Assembly (NCBI GenBank): GCA_963827605.1
Contig: CAWHBK010000002.1
Coordinates: forward strand, 62,001 to 126,000
Source of the DNA: DSYU01 sp963827605
Lineage (GTDB): Bacteria; Chloroflexota; Anaerolineae; Anaerolineales; Anaerolineaceae
Length of the DNA stretch: 64,000 bases
Reading direction: 5' to 3'
The position numbers and the translations under genes are program-made. Positions 1-8,346 of this stretch are shown piece by piece (positions within the stretch are counted from its first letter, which is position 1; every line of letters begins with the position of its first letter). The notes below the pieces were generated by a model. The model saw only the letters and a list, made by a program, of their open reading frames with translations, was not told the DNA's origin and did not search any database.

Positions 1-243
1 CTGGATCACCACCGCCCGCCCCACCAAACAGATCGCCGACCGGCTGGGCTATACGCAGATCGATCGAGGAAAGCGGCGCCATCTTTGCCGTGGATACCTG
101 CTGCGTGGTGGCTCCCATCCGCGGGCGCTTCAACGCCCTGGCCACCGACAGCGCCAAGGCCTGTTATTACGCTTCGTCCAAGAATCAAGTTCAAGACCCG
201 CATCCGCCCATTCGATGAAGTGGTCGCGGAGGCGCTGCGATGA
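1..243 (+). CDS. AcnX (aconitase X) large subunit, C-terminal end, frameshifted
   Basis: This is the C-terminal end of an aconitase-X catalytic subunit; the start lies outside the window. Visible blocks are TTARPTKQIADRLGY, then IFAVDTCCVVAPIRGRF and ALATDSAKACYYA, which carry the conserved cysteines of this DUF521 family. Two frame changes are needed (near 62-66 and near 185), both fitting single-base insertions, after which the protein ends in PFDEVVAEALR. The stop TGA at 241-243 overlaps the ATG of the small subunit, implying translational coupling. Known AcnX enzymes are phosphomevalonate dehydratases (archaeal-type mevalonate pathway) or cis-3-hydroxyproline dehydratases. The sequence left here cannot separate the two. 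Confidence 0.75.
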   Translation: MDHHRPPHQTDRRPAGLYADRSRKAAPSLPWIPAAWWLPSAGASTPWPPTAPRPVITLRPRIKFKTRIRPFDEVVAEALR

Positions 244-658
244 AACCAAACCCGGCGCGAAAATTATCGGGACGGAAAATCTATCCCGGGCAGGTCACCG
301 GGCAGGCCCTGGTCACCCGCATGGGCATCTCGTTCTTTGGCGGCATCGACCCGGACACCGGCCGCGTCGTTGAAAAAGGCCACGAACTGGAAGGGCAGTC
401 CATCGCCGGGAAGGTGCTGGTTTTTCCCTCCGGCAAAGGCTCCACGGTTGGCTCGTATACCCTCTACCGCCTGAAATAAACGGCAAAGCCCCGGCGGCGA
501 TCGTCAACGCCGAGTGCGAAACGATCACCGCCGTGGGCTGCATCATCTCCGAGATCCCCTGCGTGGACCATATCGCTATCACCGAGATCCAGCCGGGAAT
601 GAATCTGCGGGTGGACGGCGAGCAGGGTACGGTCGAACTTCTGTCAACCGGGGAATAG
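240..658 (+). CDS. AcnX small (swivel) subunit, DUF126, frameshifted
   Basis: Small swivel-domain partner of the AcnX dehydratase just upstream. It begins with RKLSGRKIYPGQVTGQALV, followed by SFFGGIDPDTGRVVEKGHEL and VLVFPSGKGSTVGSYTLYRL, which are the family signature. The reading frame breaks near 474 where one A of an A-run appears to be missing. It then continues with APAAIVNAECETITAVGCII and ends in a GEQGTVELLSTGE tail at the TAG 656-658. Full length is about 139 residues, usual for DUF126. The ATG shares its bases with the large-subunit stop. The 3' end overlaps the end of the convergent sigma-like gene by 15 bases. Confidence 0.78.
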
Positions 659-1141
659 AGTCGTTTGGAGCTGAGGGGCAGCCGCCTGACTCAGAGTCAG
701 GCGGGCTTGCGCCAACGTTTTGGCAACCTGCTTCCTGGAAATGCCCAAAACCTGGGCAGCTTCTTCGTAATCCAGTTCCAGCACATCCACCAGCGCCACG
801 ACGAAACGCTCGCTTTCATCCAATTTCATCAGCTTCTCATAGGTCGCGTCCGGGTTCGCCATGCGAACAGGCAGCCGCCGGCCCGCCCGGTTCGGCATCA
901 AGCTGAGCATACGCCGGCTGCATTCCAGCACCCCGCGCAGCACCTCAAAGCGGAACCGGTCGACCTGCAGCCGGGCCTGCTGGTAAAGCTGGTCGAAGGC
1001 AGCCTGGGTGGCTCGTTCGGCATGCCGCTCGTCACCGAGCAAGTAGTATGCCAGGGTATACGCGTCATCCTGTGTTTGCAGGGCCAGCCTGTTGAAGGTG
1101 GCTATTCGGGGTTCAACTGTCACAGACAAACCGTGCGCCAT
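644..1141 (-). CDS. ECF-like sigma-70 family protein
   Basis: A 165-residue protein with the layout of an ECF sigma factor. A region-2-like stretch (residues about 24-55, AYTLAYYLLGDERHAERATQ) is followed by a region-4 helix-turn-helix near residues 110-155 (LELDYEEAAQVLGISRKQVA, then AQARLTL). Such proteins direct RNA polymerase to a small regulon. The start ATG is preceded by GGAGACAGGAAA. No anti-sigma gene is adjacent. Region 2 is weakly conserved, so it could also be a sigma-like regulator without full promoter activity. Both family and role are judged from motif pattern only. Confidence 0.6.
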   Translation of the reverse strand: MAHGLSVTVEPRIATFNRLALQTQDDAYTLAYYLLGDERHAERATQAAFDQLYQQARLQVDRFRFEVLRGVLECSRRMLSLMPNRAGRRLPVRMANPDATYEKLMKLDESERFVVALVDVLELDYEEAAQVLGISRKQVAKTLAQARLTLSQAAAPQLQTTLFPG

Positions 1142-1350
1142 TTTCCTGTCTCCGTTTCTGTCTTCGTTTACTATACCGGCCGAGCGTTACGACATCATTA
1201 CGGCTGTGTTACAAAACGGTAACATGGCATACAAAAAATATTGACTACCGTGGTAAACTAATTAAAAGTTTATTTTCTGCCCAAAAAATGGACAGAAAAT
1301 CACTATTGGCTCGGGGGAAACGCACGAACGAGGAACCGCAAGTGGAAAAC

Positions 1351-1908
1351 ATGAATTGGCTCACCTTTATCGCGAGCATCATTGGCTCGCTGGCCTGGCC
1401 GATCACCGTTATCATCATCATCTTGATACTGTACCGCCCGCTGGTCAGCCTGTTCCCGATGGTGCAGCGCCTGCGCTTTCAAGGGATCGAGCTGGATTTC
1501 AACCGCCAGGTACACACCCTGGCCTTTGAAGCTCGCACCCTTTTACCACGCGCGCGGGGGATTCTGGACGCAGAATCAACGCTGCGCACGCAGTGGGTAG
1601 AATTAGCCAATTTCTCCCCGCGGGCAGTGGTTCTGGAAGCCTGGATCCTGCTGGAGAAAGCCGCTATTGAGGCCAGCCGGCGGCACGGGGTAAATTTAAA
1701 GACTGCCGAGCTGCATTCGCCGCTGATCTTAGGTCAGGGTCTCGAAGAAGCAGGCGTCTTTGAAGGCAATACATCGGTGATCTTTCACCAACTGCGCAAC
1801 CTGCGCAATGCCGCGGCGCATGCTTCGGAATTTGCCTTTTCGCCCGATTCCGCCATCGAATACGCTGACCTGGCCGCGCGCCTGACGGAGTATCTGCGCA
1901 AATCATAA
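1351..1908 (+). CDS. Membrane-anchored protein with HEPN/DUF4145-like C-terminal domain
   Basis: Uncharacterised protein of about 185 residues. I place the start at the ATG at 1351 (MNWLTFIASI), because an in-frame ATG at 1288 has no ribosome site. Residues 1-30 form one transmembrane helix (AWPITVIIIILILY). A cytosolic helical domain follows, with AVVLEAWILLEKAAIEASRR and, near the C-terminus, QLRNLRNAAAHASEF. RNAAAH fits the R-x4-H motif of HEPN domains, and the helical pattern resembles DUF4145. HEPN proteins include RNases of toxin and defence systems and also non-catalytic forms. No partner antitoxin is adjacent. Function unknown. Confidence 0.6.
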   Translation: MNWLTFIASIIGSLAWPITVIIIILILYRPLVSLFPMVQRLRFQGIELDFNRQVHTLAFEARTLLPRARGILDAESTLRTQWVELANFSPRAVVLEAWILLEKAAIEASRRHGVNLKTAELHSPLILGQGLEEAGVFEGNTSVIFHQLRNLRNAAAHASEFAFSPDSAIEYADLAARLTEYLRKS

Positions 1909-1929
1909 AAGACTTTTGATAACCCTCAA

Positions 1930-3286
1930 CTAACCTGCCGTTACCACCTGCCCCCAATAAGGCGGCACCAGCAGTTGGATGTGCTCGTTCTCGCGCAGGA
2001 TTTCCGCCCCTCCATTTAAGACATCCACCAGGCGGCGGCTGGGAGCGCTGGGGATGGGCAGCGTAAGCGGAACGGCTTTCGCGGAGGCATTGATTGCCAC
2101 CAGCGCCCAGTCTTCCGCCGTCTGGCGGCAAAAGACAATCACATCCGAGTCGAGGTGGATCTGGCGGTAATCGCCCTGCCGCAAGGCGGCGCTCTGGCGG
2201 CGCAGCCCGGATAACTGGTGGATGGCCTGGGTCAGCGCGCTGTGAAGGTTGTTGGCGTTTAAGCTATACAGGTCCAGACAGGGACGCAGCGGGGCATCCG
2301 AGCCGTCCTTCATGCCCTGGATACCAAACTCACTGCCGTAATAAAGCGAGGGGATCCCAGGCATACAAAACAGGAGCAAATATAGCGGCAGGAGATGCGC
2401 GCTGTTTTTCAGCATACTGGCCACCCGGTTTACATCATGGTTATCGGCAAAGGTATATAAATCCAGGTGGCGGTATATTCCGGCTTCCCCGAACTGGCGG
2501 TTGAGCGAATAGCCAATTTCAAAGAAGTTGTGCTCGTTATGGCTGGAATACAGCCCTTTGTAGCATTCATAATTGGTCACCGAATCCAGCTCCGCGGGGT
2601 TGGCCCATAAGCGGTAATCGCCGTGCACCACCTCGCCCATCAGCCAGAAATCCGGTTTGATGGACCGGCAAAAACTGGCCAACTCCTTCAGAAAGGCATG
2701 GTCGATGCTGTCCGCCGCGTCCAGCCGCAGCCCATCGATACCAAATTCCACTATCCATTTCCGCACCGCCCCAAATAGATGCTCTCGCACGGCCGGGTTG
2801 TGCAAATTGAGCTTTACCAGGCTGTAATGCCCGCTCCAGCTTTCGTAGGAAAACGGATCGTGGTACGGACTGGAACGATCGAAGCGCAGGTTGGCAAACC
2901 AATCTTTGTATACGGAGTGAATGCCGTTGGCCTGTACATCCTTGAAAGCAAAAAAATCACGGCCCACGTGGTTGAAAACCCCGTCCAATACTACCCGGAT
3001 GCCATTTTCATGCAGCCTGGCAGTCAGGCGCGCCAGGGTTTCATCGGTCCCCAGGCGCCGGTCGGCGTGATAATAATCCACTGTGTCATACCCGTGCGTG
3101 CTCGAACTCAAATACCGGTCCCAGATACAGGGCATTCACGCCCAGGTAACGCATGTGTTCAATCCATCCGGTGATTTTTTCCAACCGCTCCACTGCCGGT
3201 GAAGCAAAGTCATTGCGTGCCGGCGCGCCGCAAAAACCCAGCGGATAAATGTGATAGAAGATGGCGTCCTTTGACCATGTGGTCAT
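1930..3286 (-). CDS. GH13 alpha-amylase family glycosidase (frameshifted)
   Basis: Glycoside hydrolase family 13 enzyme of about 450 residues acting on alpha-glucans. The four GH13 regions are visible: DGVFNHV, GLRLDAADS (nucleophile Asp), WLMGEVVHGD (acid/base Glu) and FADNHD. The N-terminus, TTWSKDAIFYHIYPLGFC, shows no signal peptide, so a cytoplasmic maltooligosaccharide-processing role is likely. I chose the ATG at 3286 because AAGGAG lies seven bases upstream. One extra T near 3105 splits the gene, and the joined frame reads GPVFESSTHGYDTVDYY. A 16-bp palindrome identical to one at the neighbouring TetR gene sits in its upstream region, so repression by that TetR is likely. Confidence 0.82.
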
Positions 3287-3330
3287 AATTGTTGCTCCTT
3301 TTTGGGTTAGTGAACCGGAAGTCACGGATC

Positions 3331-3347
3331 AGTGATCGGTCAATCAG
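3331..3347. repeat. 17-bp sequence shared with the glyA upstream region
   Basis: AGTGATCGGTCAATCAG here is the exact reverse complement of 62875-62891. AGTGATCGGT recurs at 3346-3355. Both 17-mers lie in the leader of a gene transcribed in the same relative direction. No function is known to me. Confidence 0.4.
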
Positions 3348-3424
3348 TGATCGGTGATCAGGTAAGAAAAGCTCGTTATCAATGTCTATACAAGTACGAG
3401 GCGCAATGGATGCAGGACTTATGA

Positions 3425-3440
3425 TATACCGATCGGTATA
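3425..3440. promoter_or_regulatory. TetR-type operator upstream of the amylase gene
   Basis: Perfect 16-bp palindrome TATACCGATCGGTATA. On the minus strand it lies between a possible -35 (TTGTCC) and -10 (TATATC) for the amylase gene, the usual place for a repressor to block RNA polymerase. It is identical to the palindrome at 4090-4105 next to the TetR start. The regulator assignment is inference. Confidence 0.65.
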
Positions 3441-3513
3441 ATGACTGGACAAAAAAAATAGAGGCGGAAACTTAATATGGTTCCCGAATAACACATTGCC
3501 GTTTTTCACCGTT

Positions 3514-4080
3514 TTAGGAATAGATCCCATGTTGGAATTGATGCAGCGCCTGGGAAACCAACGCTTCATTCAGCTGCGTATGCCCATTTAAGGCCATGCC
3601 AATGTAGGTGTTGATCATCCCTACCAGGGTCGTGGCATACGCGCGATGGCGGCCCTTCATATTGCCGTGGTCAAGGGCAGCTGCCAGAAAAACCTGTTCA
3701 ACAATTTGATACTGCTCGAAATTCCAACGAAACACCAGTTGATGGGCTTCGCTCTTCTGGGGCGCAAACCATAAAGCCAGCTGCAGGCGGTAAAAGGTTG
3801 GATACTCTTGAGCATACCCAAAATAAGCCGTCACCAGATTGCGCAGCGTTAGCGGCAGGTTATGGGTATAAAGCGCTGCTTCGCGGATACGCTGGTTTAA
3901 CCGTTCGAAATGCTCGCTGAGCAAAGCGTCTAACAGGCCGTGCTTGCTGCCGAAGTAATGGTACAGGGTCGGTTTTGTGATCCCGGCGGTGTCGACAATT
4001 TCCTGCACGCCCACCGCATCATAGCCCTGGTCGGCAAACAACTGCAGCGAGCAGGCCAAAATGCGGGTGCGGTTATCCAT
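3514..4080 (-). CDS. TetR family transcriptional regulator
   Basis: A 188-residue one-component repressor. The N-terminal helix-turn-helix is clear (residues about 4-50: ILACSLQLFADQGYDAVGVQ, then DTAGITKPTLYHYFGSKHGL). The C-terminal ligand-binding half is typical of the family but gives no ligand. The start at 4080 matches the conserved TetR N-terminus, whereas an upstream in-frame ATG would add 75 unlikely residues. A perfect palindrome lies 10 bases upstream of the start codon, and an identical one lies before the amylase gene. The simplest model is autoregulation plus control of the amylase. The divergent TPR gene could share the first operator. Confidence 0.88.
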   Translation of the reverse strand: MDNRTRILACSLQLFADQGYDAVGVQEIVDTAGITKPTLYHYFGSKHGLLDALLSEHFERLNQRIREAALYTHNLPLTLRNLVTAYFGYAQEYPTFYRLQLALWFAPQKSEAHQLVFRWNFEQYQIVEQVFLAAALDHGNMKGRHRAYATTLVGMINTYIGMALNGHTQLNEALVSQALHQFQHGIYS

Positions 4081-4089
4081 AGAAATTAT

Positions 4090-4105
4090 TATACCGATCG
4101 GTATA
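4090..4105. promoter_or_regulatory. TetR-type operator, autoregulatory copy
   Basis: Perfect palindrome TATACCGATCGGTATA directly upstream of the TetR start at 4080, between it and the divergent TPR gene. It is identical over all 16 bp to 3425-3440, which strongly suggests a shared binding protein. Confidence 0.7.
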
Positions 4106-4237
4106 CTAAATGTCAAGGGGTGATTGCGGATGTTTTGTAATAACCTGTCATGATTATCGTTACCCTTTATAATAAAGCAATTCCAGGCAATAAAAAGAGT
4201 ATCAGTCATCGCCGGGCTTTTACCCAGGGAGAAAGCC

Positions 4238-6202
4238 ATGCATGGGATTTCCGCAGCGTGTAGAAACGAAGATACAATTCCGGCTACGGCATGTATTCCG
4301 ATCACGGCTCCCTCGTATGGGGCAAGTCAAAATTTGCCCCGCGCCGAGAGTATTTCTATCTTGCTCAGGTTTGCGCCCCGCCTTGCAAAGACGCCGGAAG
4401 CACAGCTTGACCACCTGGCCGAACGCCTGGGAGATTTTCCGCCGGCCATCCAGCTGGCCGGGCGATACCTGGCCTGCCGTCCGCGCGTGACGCCCCAGCA
4501 GTATCTGGAAATGATCGATCGGGCGGCTGCTTCGTTAACCGCTTCGCTGATCGAATGGGCGGGCGGCCATCCAATGCCGGGCGCAAAACATGCCGCCGTG
4601 GCACTAGAAATCAGCCTGGACGCATTGCAGCGGGATACGCTGGCCTTACATGCCTTCGCGGCAGCCGGGTTTTGCGCCCCATCCGCTGCCATTCCTTTAC
4701 CACTGCTCCAAAAAGCCGCCGGGCGCAGCCAAAAACACCTGCCAGACCCCGAGCGAATCCTGAATAAACTTTACCGGTTTGGCCTATTGGAGCAGACCAG
4801 CCAGGGCCCTGCGATTAAACCCTTACTGGCAGGTCTGGCCCTGCGTACGGTCACGAATAAGCAGGAAACCCTGTCTGTTCTGGCGGATGTGCTGGTGGAG
4901 CTGTGCCAGCACACCACCGAGCCGCCGCTTGCACCACCCGTCTGGCCACACCTGCGGCCAGCAGCTGAGCGGGCCGAGCAGTTCGGTTTACAACAGGCCG
5001 GCCGACTGTGGAACAGCCTTGGGTTTTATTTATGGATCGCGGCGGAAACCCAACCCGCCCGCGACTGTTTCGAACACGCGCTGGCAAATGTAGAGAAAAT
5101 TCTGGGCGCGCAGCACCCCGATATTCTGCCCATCCTCAATAACCTGGGACGCGTGCATTTTGATACCGGAAACTACAGCGAAGCGAAAAACTGCTTTGAG
5201 CGCCTGCTGCTGCTGGATATGCAGCTGAACGGATCCGAAAATCCCTGTGTAGCAATCGACGCCAACAACCTGGGGCACGCCCTGTACAGCCTGGGCGACC
5301 TCGAGGGCGCCAGAGGGTGTTTCTCACAGGCGCTGTCCATCCACGAAACAGCCGATGGGTACGGTCCACAGCACCCAACCGTTGCCGCCGACGCGATGAA
5401 CCTGGGGCGCGTACTGCGCCAGATGGGTGATCTGGAGGGCGCAAAAGCTGCTTTCGAACACGCGCTCAGCGTGAGTGAATGGGTTTATGGGCCGCGCCAC
5501 CAGGATGTTTCTGCCAGCGCGGGCCAGTTAGCCCGCGTGCTGCGCGCTCAGGGAAACCTGGCCCAGGCCTTGCCGTACTTCGAACGCCAGCTGTCGATTG
5601 AGGAAATCATCAACGGCCCGGAGCACCCGGTCTGCACCGCAATCCTTAATAACATCGGCCTCACGCTGCAAGACATGAGTCAATATACATTGGCCCGAGA
5701 GGCATTTGAACGCGCCCTGGTAATCGACGAAAAAAACCGCGGGCCGAACCACCCCTCGATTGCCCGGGATATGAACAACCTGGGCAGCGTGCTCATCGCG
5801 TTGAACGATTTGCAGCGTGCCTGGTTATTCCTGGATAAGGCCCTGGAAATGAATGAAAAAGCGCCTGAGCCCTCCCTCCTGGATGTGGCTACCAATGCGA
5901 ATAACCTGGCCAGGGTCCTGTATAAGTTAGGCGAGCTGCAAGAGGCGAGGCAGTGTTTTGAACGCGTGCTGGCGATCGATGAAAAAATGCACGGCTGTGA
6001 ACATCCAGAAGTAGCCGGCGACCTGACCAACCTGGGCATCGTGCTGCAAGAGCTTGGCGATTTACCCGGCGCGCGGCAGGCATACGAACAGGCCCTGGCA
6101 ATCGTCAAAAAAACCCTGCCCGGCGACCATTCCAGGATTGGCATCCTGAAAAAGTACCTGGGCAGGGTCAAAGTACAAGCAGAGAAAAACGAATTATCTT
6201 AG
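4238..6202 (+). CDS. Tetratricopeptide-repeat protein, STAND-like but lacking the nucleotide-binding domain
   Basis: A 654-residue protein. Residues about 35-90 (LLRFAPRLAKTPEAQLDHLA, then LGDFPPAIQLAGRYLA) match the GxP-like region of NB-ARC/STAND ATPases. A winged-helix-like middle follows. From about residue 260 there are nine or ten 42-residue kinesin-light-chain TPRs with the repeating NNLG...GDLEGA...FE.AL pattern. No Walker A or B motif is present: similarity begins mid-domain, right after an odd N-terminus. GGGAGAAAG precedes the ATG. Either the gene lost its NTPase domain or the protein works as a scaffold only. Full STAND proteins act as signalling or defence switches; the role here is unknown. 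Confidence 0.8.
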   Translation: MHGISAACRNEDTIPATACIPITAPSYGASQNLPRAESISILLRFAPRLAKTPEAQLDHLAERLGDFPPAIQLAGRYLACRPRVTPQQYLEMIDRAAASLTASLIEWAGGHPMPGAKHAAVALEISLDALQRDTLALHAFAAAGFCAPSAAIPLPLLQKAAGRSQKHLPDPERILNKLYRFGLLEQTSQGPAIKPLLAGLALRTVTNKQETLSVLADVLVELCQHTTEPPLAPPVWPHLRPAAERAEQFGLQQAGRLWNSLGFYLWIAAETQPARDCFEHALANVEKILGAQHPDILPILNNLGRVHFDTGNYSEAKNCFERLLLLDMQLNGSENPCVAIDANNLGHALYSLGDLEGARGCFSQALSIHETADGYGPQHPTVAADAMNLGRVLRQMGDLEGAKAAFEHALSVSEWVYGPRHQDVSASAGQLARVLRAQGNLAQALPYFERQLSIEEIINGPEHPVCTAILNNIGLTLQDMSQYTLAREAFERALVIDEKNRGPNHPSIARDMNNLGSVLIALNDLQRAWLFLDKALEMNEKAPEPSLLDVATNANNLARVLYKLGELQEARQCFERVLAIDEKMHGCEHPEVAGDLTNLGIVLQELGDLPGARQAYEQALAIVKKTLPGDHSRIGILKKYLGRVKVQAEKNELS

Positions 6203-6585
6203 TGTTCGTGTTCTTCAGCAGCGTCCGCTTCGGCCTTCGTCTTATGCACCGTTCCATCCGGGTGATTGGGCGGTGAATACAGGGTATATAATTTCACCGG
6301 GGCTGTCGCAGACGCATTGACCACGTTATGACGTGTGCCGGCGGGTACCACCACGGCATCCCCATCCTTGACCACGTGTTCTTCTTTGCCATTGAAGATA
6401 AATCTGGCTGCGCCCTCTTCGATACGGAAGAACTGATCAACGTGATCATGAACTTCGTCGCCAATCTCTTCCCCACCCTGCAAACACATCACTACGAGCT
6501 GGCAGTGCTTGCCCGTGAACAGCACCTGGCGGAAATAGTTGTTATCTTCCGTTTGCTTCTCGATCGATCCAACGTATCCGGTCAT
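6199..6585 (-). CDS. Cupin domain protein
   Basis: Single-domain cupin of 128 residues. The metal-binding motifs are recognisable: GDEVHDHVDQFFRIEEG (cupin motif 1) and PAGTRHNVVN (motif 2). The start at 6585 (MTGYVGSIEKQ) follows AGGAGA; the longer in-frame start is less likely. The C-terminus is acidic and His-rich (EADAAEEHEH). The 3' end overlaps that of the convergent TPR gene by four bases. Cupins of this size bind metal ions and may act as isomerases, dioxygenases or sensors. Substrate unknown. Confidence 0.85.
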   Translation of the reverse strand: MTGYVGSIEKQTEDNNYFRQVLFTGKHCQLVVMCLQGGEEIGDEVHDHVDQFFRIEEGAARFIFNGKEEHVVKDGDAVVVPAGTRHNVVNASATAPVKLYTLYSPPNHPDGTVHKTKAEADAAEEHEH

Positions 6586-6750
6586 GGTATTTTCTCCTGC
6601 CATCATTATAATACGAAGCCGTAACGCGGCATTCCAAACAAAGGCGTATAATCATTCGGTTCCCATAAGCATAATGCGATAGAATAAAGTCATCAACTGT
6701 GGCAAGGTATCCTATCTGTTGCAAGCATTTACCCAACTCTTGGAGGAGTT

Positions 6751-7641
6751 ATGCGATTCGATTGTGCTGAAGATATCATCCAACTGACCCCCAACTGGAA
6801 AGGCGAGCGGTTTTCCAATGGTCGCCCAAAAGTCGCGGAAGACATCCTGCGCCGCTTTGAAGCGGTGACGACCGAAGAAGCCTGGGGTGTACTATGGAAC
6901 CATGGATACAAATTTCAATTCCAGGGTGACTGGAAAATGATCCATCCTGGGAAAGTAATGGTTGGCCGCGCGGTGACCGCCGTGATGGTGCCCAAGCGGC
7001 CCGACCTGGATACCTATCTCCTGGAATATGGTCAGAAAGAAGAAGGACGGCACGGGTTCTTCAACTCCTGGGTGATCGAAAGCCTGGTAGAAGATGACGT
7101 ACTGGTAGTCGACATGTTTGACAAAGTCTACGAAGGCACCTATGTAGGCGGCAATTTATCCACAGCCGTCTCGCGACGGACAAAGCGCGGCGGACAGGTG
7201 ATCTGGGGCGGCATCCGCGACGTGCAGCAGATTATGGGTATCCACAATATCCAGACCTTTTATCGCGGGAATGACCCCACTCCCATCCGCGATGTAACCC
7301 TGACCGGTTTGAATGTCCCCTGCCGCATCGGGAACGCCATTTGCATGCCCGGAGATGTCGTCCTGGGCACGCCGGCCGGGGTGATCTTCGTGCCCCCGCA
7401 CCTGGCCGAGGAAGTCTGCATCAAGTGTGAAAAGGTGAACATGCGCGACCGGTTTGGTCTTCAGCGCTTGAGCGAAGGCACCTACACGACCGCGCAGATC
7501 GACGGCTTGTGGGCCGATGAGATTTGGGCCGACTTCCATAACTGGCGCAAAGACAATACCCCGCCCGAATACTCCCACCTGGATTGGACCGGGGAAGAAG
7601 ACGAAATGCGCAACCGCCAATCCGGACCAACCATAGCGTAA
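6751..7641 (+). CDS. RraA-like / HMG aldolase family protein
   Basis: A 296-residue member of the RraA/4-hydroxy-4-methyl-2-oxoglutarate aldolase fold. Conserved blocks are VVDMFDKVYEGTYVGGNLST, KRGGQVIWGGIRDVQQI and GNAICMPGDVVLGTPAGVIF; the last two match the substrate- and metal-binding loops (G-G-x-R-D and P-G-D). It is longer than RraA (about 160 residues), with extensions at both ends, so it belongs to the larger dicarboxylate-aldolase or decarboxylase-like group. A strong ribosome site, GGAGGAG, precedes the ATG. No neighbouring catabolic genes identify the substrate. Confidence 0.8.
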   Translation: MRFDCAEDIIQLTPNWKGERFSNGRPKVAEDILRRFEAVTTEEAWGVLWNHGYKFQFQGDWKMIHPGKVMVGRAVTAVMVPKRPDLDTYLLEYGQKEEGRHGFFNSWVIESLVEDDVLVVDMFDKVYEGTYVGGNLSTAVSRRTKRGGQVIWGGIRDVQQIMGIHNIQTFYRGNDPTPIRDVTLTGLNVPCRIGNAICMPGDVVLGTPAGVIFVPPHLAEEVCIKCEKVNMRDRFGLQRLSEGTYTTAQIDGLWADEIWADFHNWRKDNTPPEYSHLDWTGEEDEMRNRQSGPTIA

Positions 7642-7652
7642 ATGATTAAATC

Positions 7653-7690
7653 CGTGCGGGGTGCGGCGCAAATGCGCCGCACCCCGCACG
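7653..7690. terminator. Bidirectional terminator-like hairpin
   Basis: Perfect 18-bp stem (7653-7670 with 7673-7690, loop AA) between the convergent RraA-like and protease genes. GTGTTTTA follows on the plus strand. Confidence 0.75.
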
Positions 7691-7696
7691 AGTGTT

Positions 7697-8302
7697 TTAA
7701 CAGGCTTCTTCCACGAACTTTTGCGCCAGGTGGCTGGGGATCGATACCCCCTGGTCGCCGCCGATGATCATGGTGTTGATCCCCACTACCCCGCCCACGG
7801 CGTTCACCAGCGGGCCGCCAGAATTACCCGGGGCCAGCAGCGAATCGGAACGGATAATGGGAATTTCAGTACCCTTTTGGGTAGTCGCGTTATATAGCGC
7901 GCTGACGACCCCCAGCGTCACCACCCCCGGCTGGCCCCATGGGTGACCTACGGCAAAGACCAGCTGGCCAATCTTGAGATCCCGCGAATTGGCAATCAGC
8001 GCCGCCGGCAGCCTCAGCGCATCCACCTTAAGGATTGCCAGGTCGATCTCGGCATGCAGCGCCAGCACGTGCGCCGGGTAAGTGTCCCCGGAGTTCAGCC
8101 GCACCATCATGTGCCCGCCATTGCCGGCCACTACATGATGGTTGGTCAGGATGATGCCGTCCTGCCGCCAGATTATCCCCGCCCCCGCGCCGCGCGGCTC
8201 GTTGACCACCTGCACCAGACTGCGCTGCACCCGCTCCAGCATACTCGCCGCCTGTTGGGTTACCTGTTCCACAACCGATAAAGAAACCACCGCTGTCTCC
8301 AT
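7697..8302 (-). CDS. Trypsin-like serine protease (HtrA/S1C-like, no PDZ)
   Basis: A 201-residue protease with the chymotrypsin-fold triad: His in ILTNHHVVAG, Asp in HAEIDLAILKV and Ser in APGNSGGPLVN. There is no PDZ domain and no signal peptide or transmembrane segment, so it looks cytoplasmic or secreted by an unknown route. AAGGAGA precedes the ATG at 8302, which I prefer to an upstream in-frame ATG at 8317. It is the second gene of a pair, 44 bases after a PDZ-containing paralogue. The two may form a mixed complex; that is inference. Confidence 0.85.
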   Translation of the reverse strand: METAVVSLSVVEQVTQQAASMLERVQRSLVQVVNEPRGAGAGIIWRQDGIILTNHHVVAGNGGHMMVRLNSGDTYPAHVLALHAEIDLAILKVDALRLPAALIANSRDLKIGQLVFAVGHPWGQPGVVTLGVVSALYNATTQKGTEIPIIRSDSLLAPGNSGGPLVNAVGGVVGINTMIIGGDQGVSIPSHLAQKFVEEAC

Positions 8303-8346
8303 TTTGTCTCCTTCCATTCCAATGCGCTCGGGGCACTTTTATTCCA

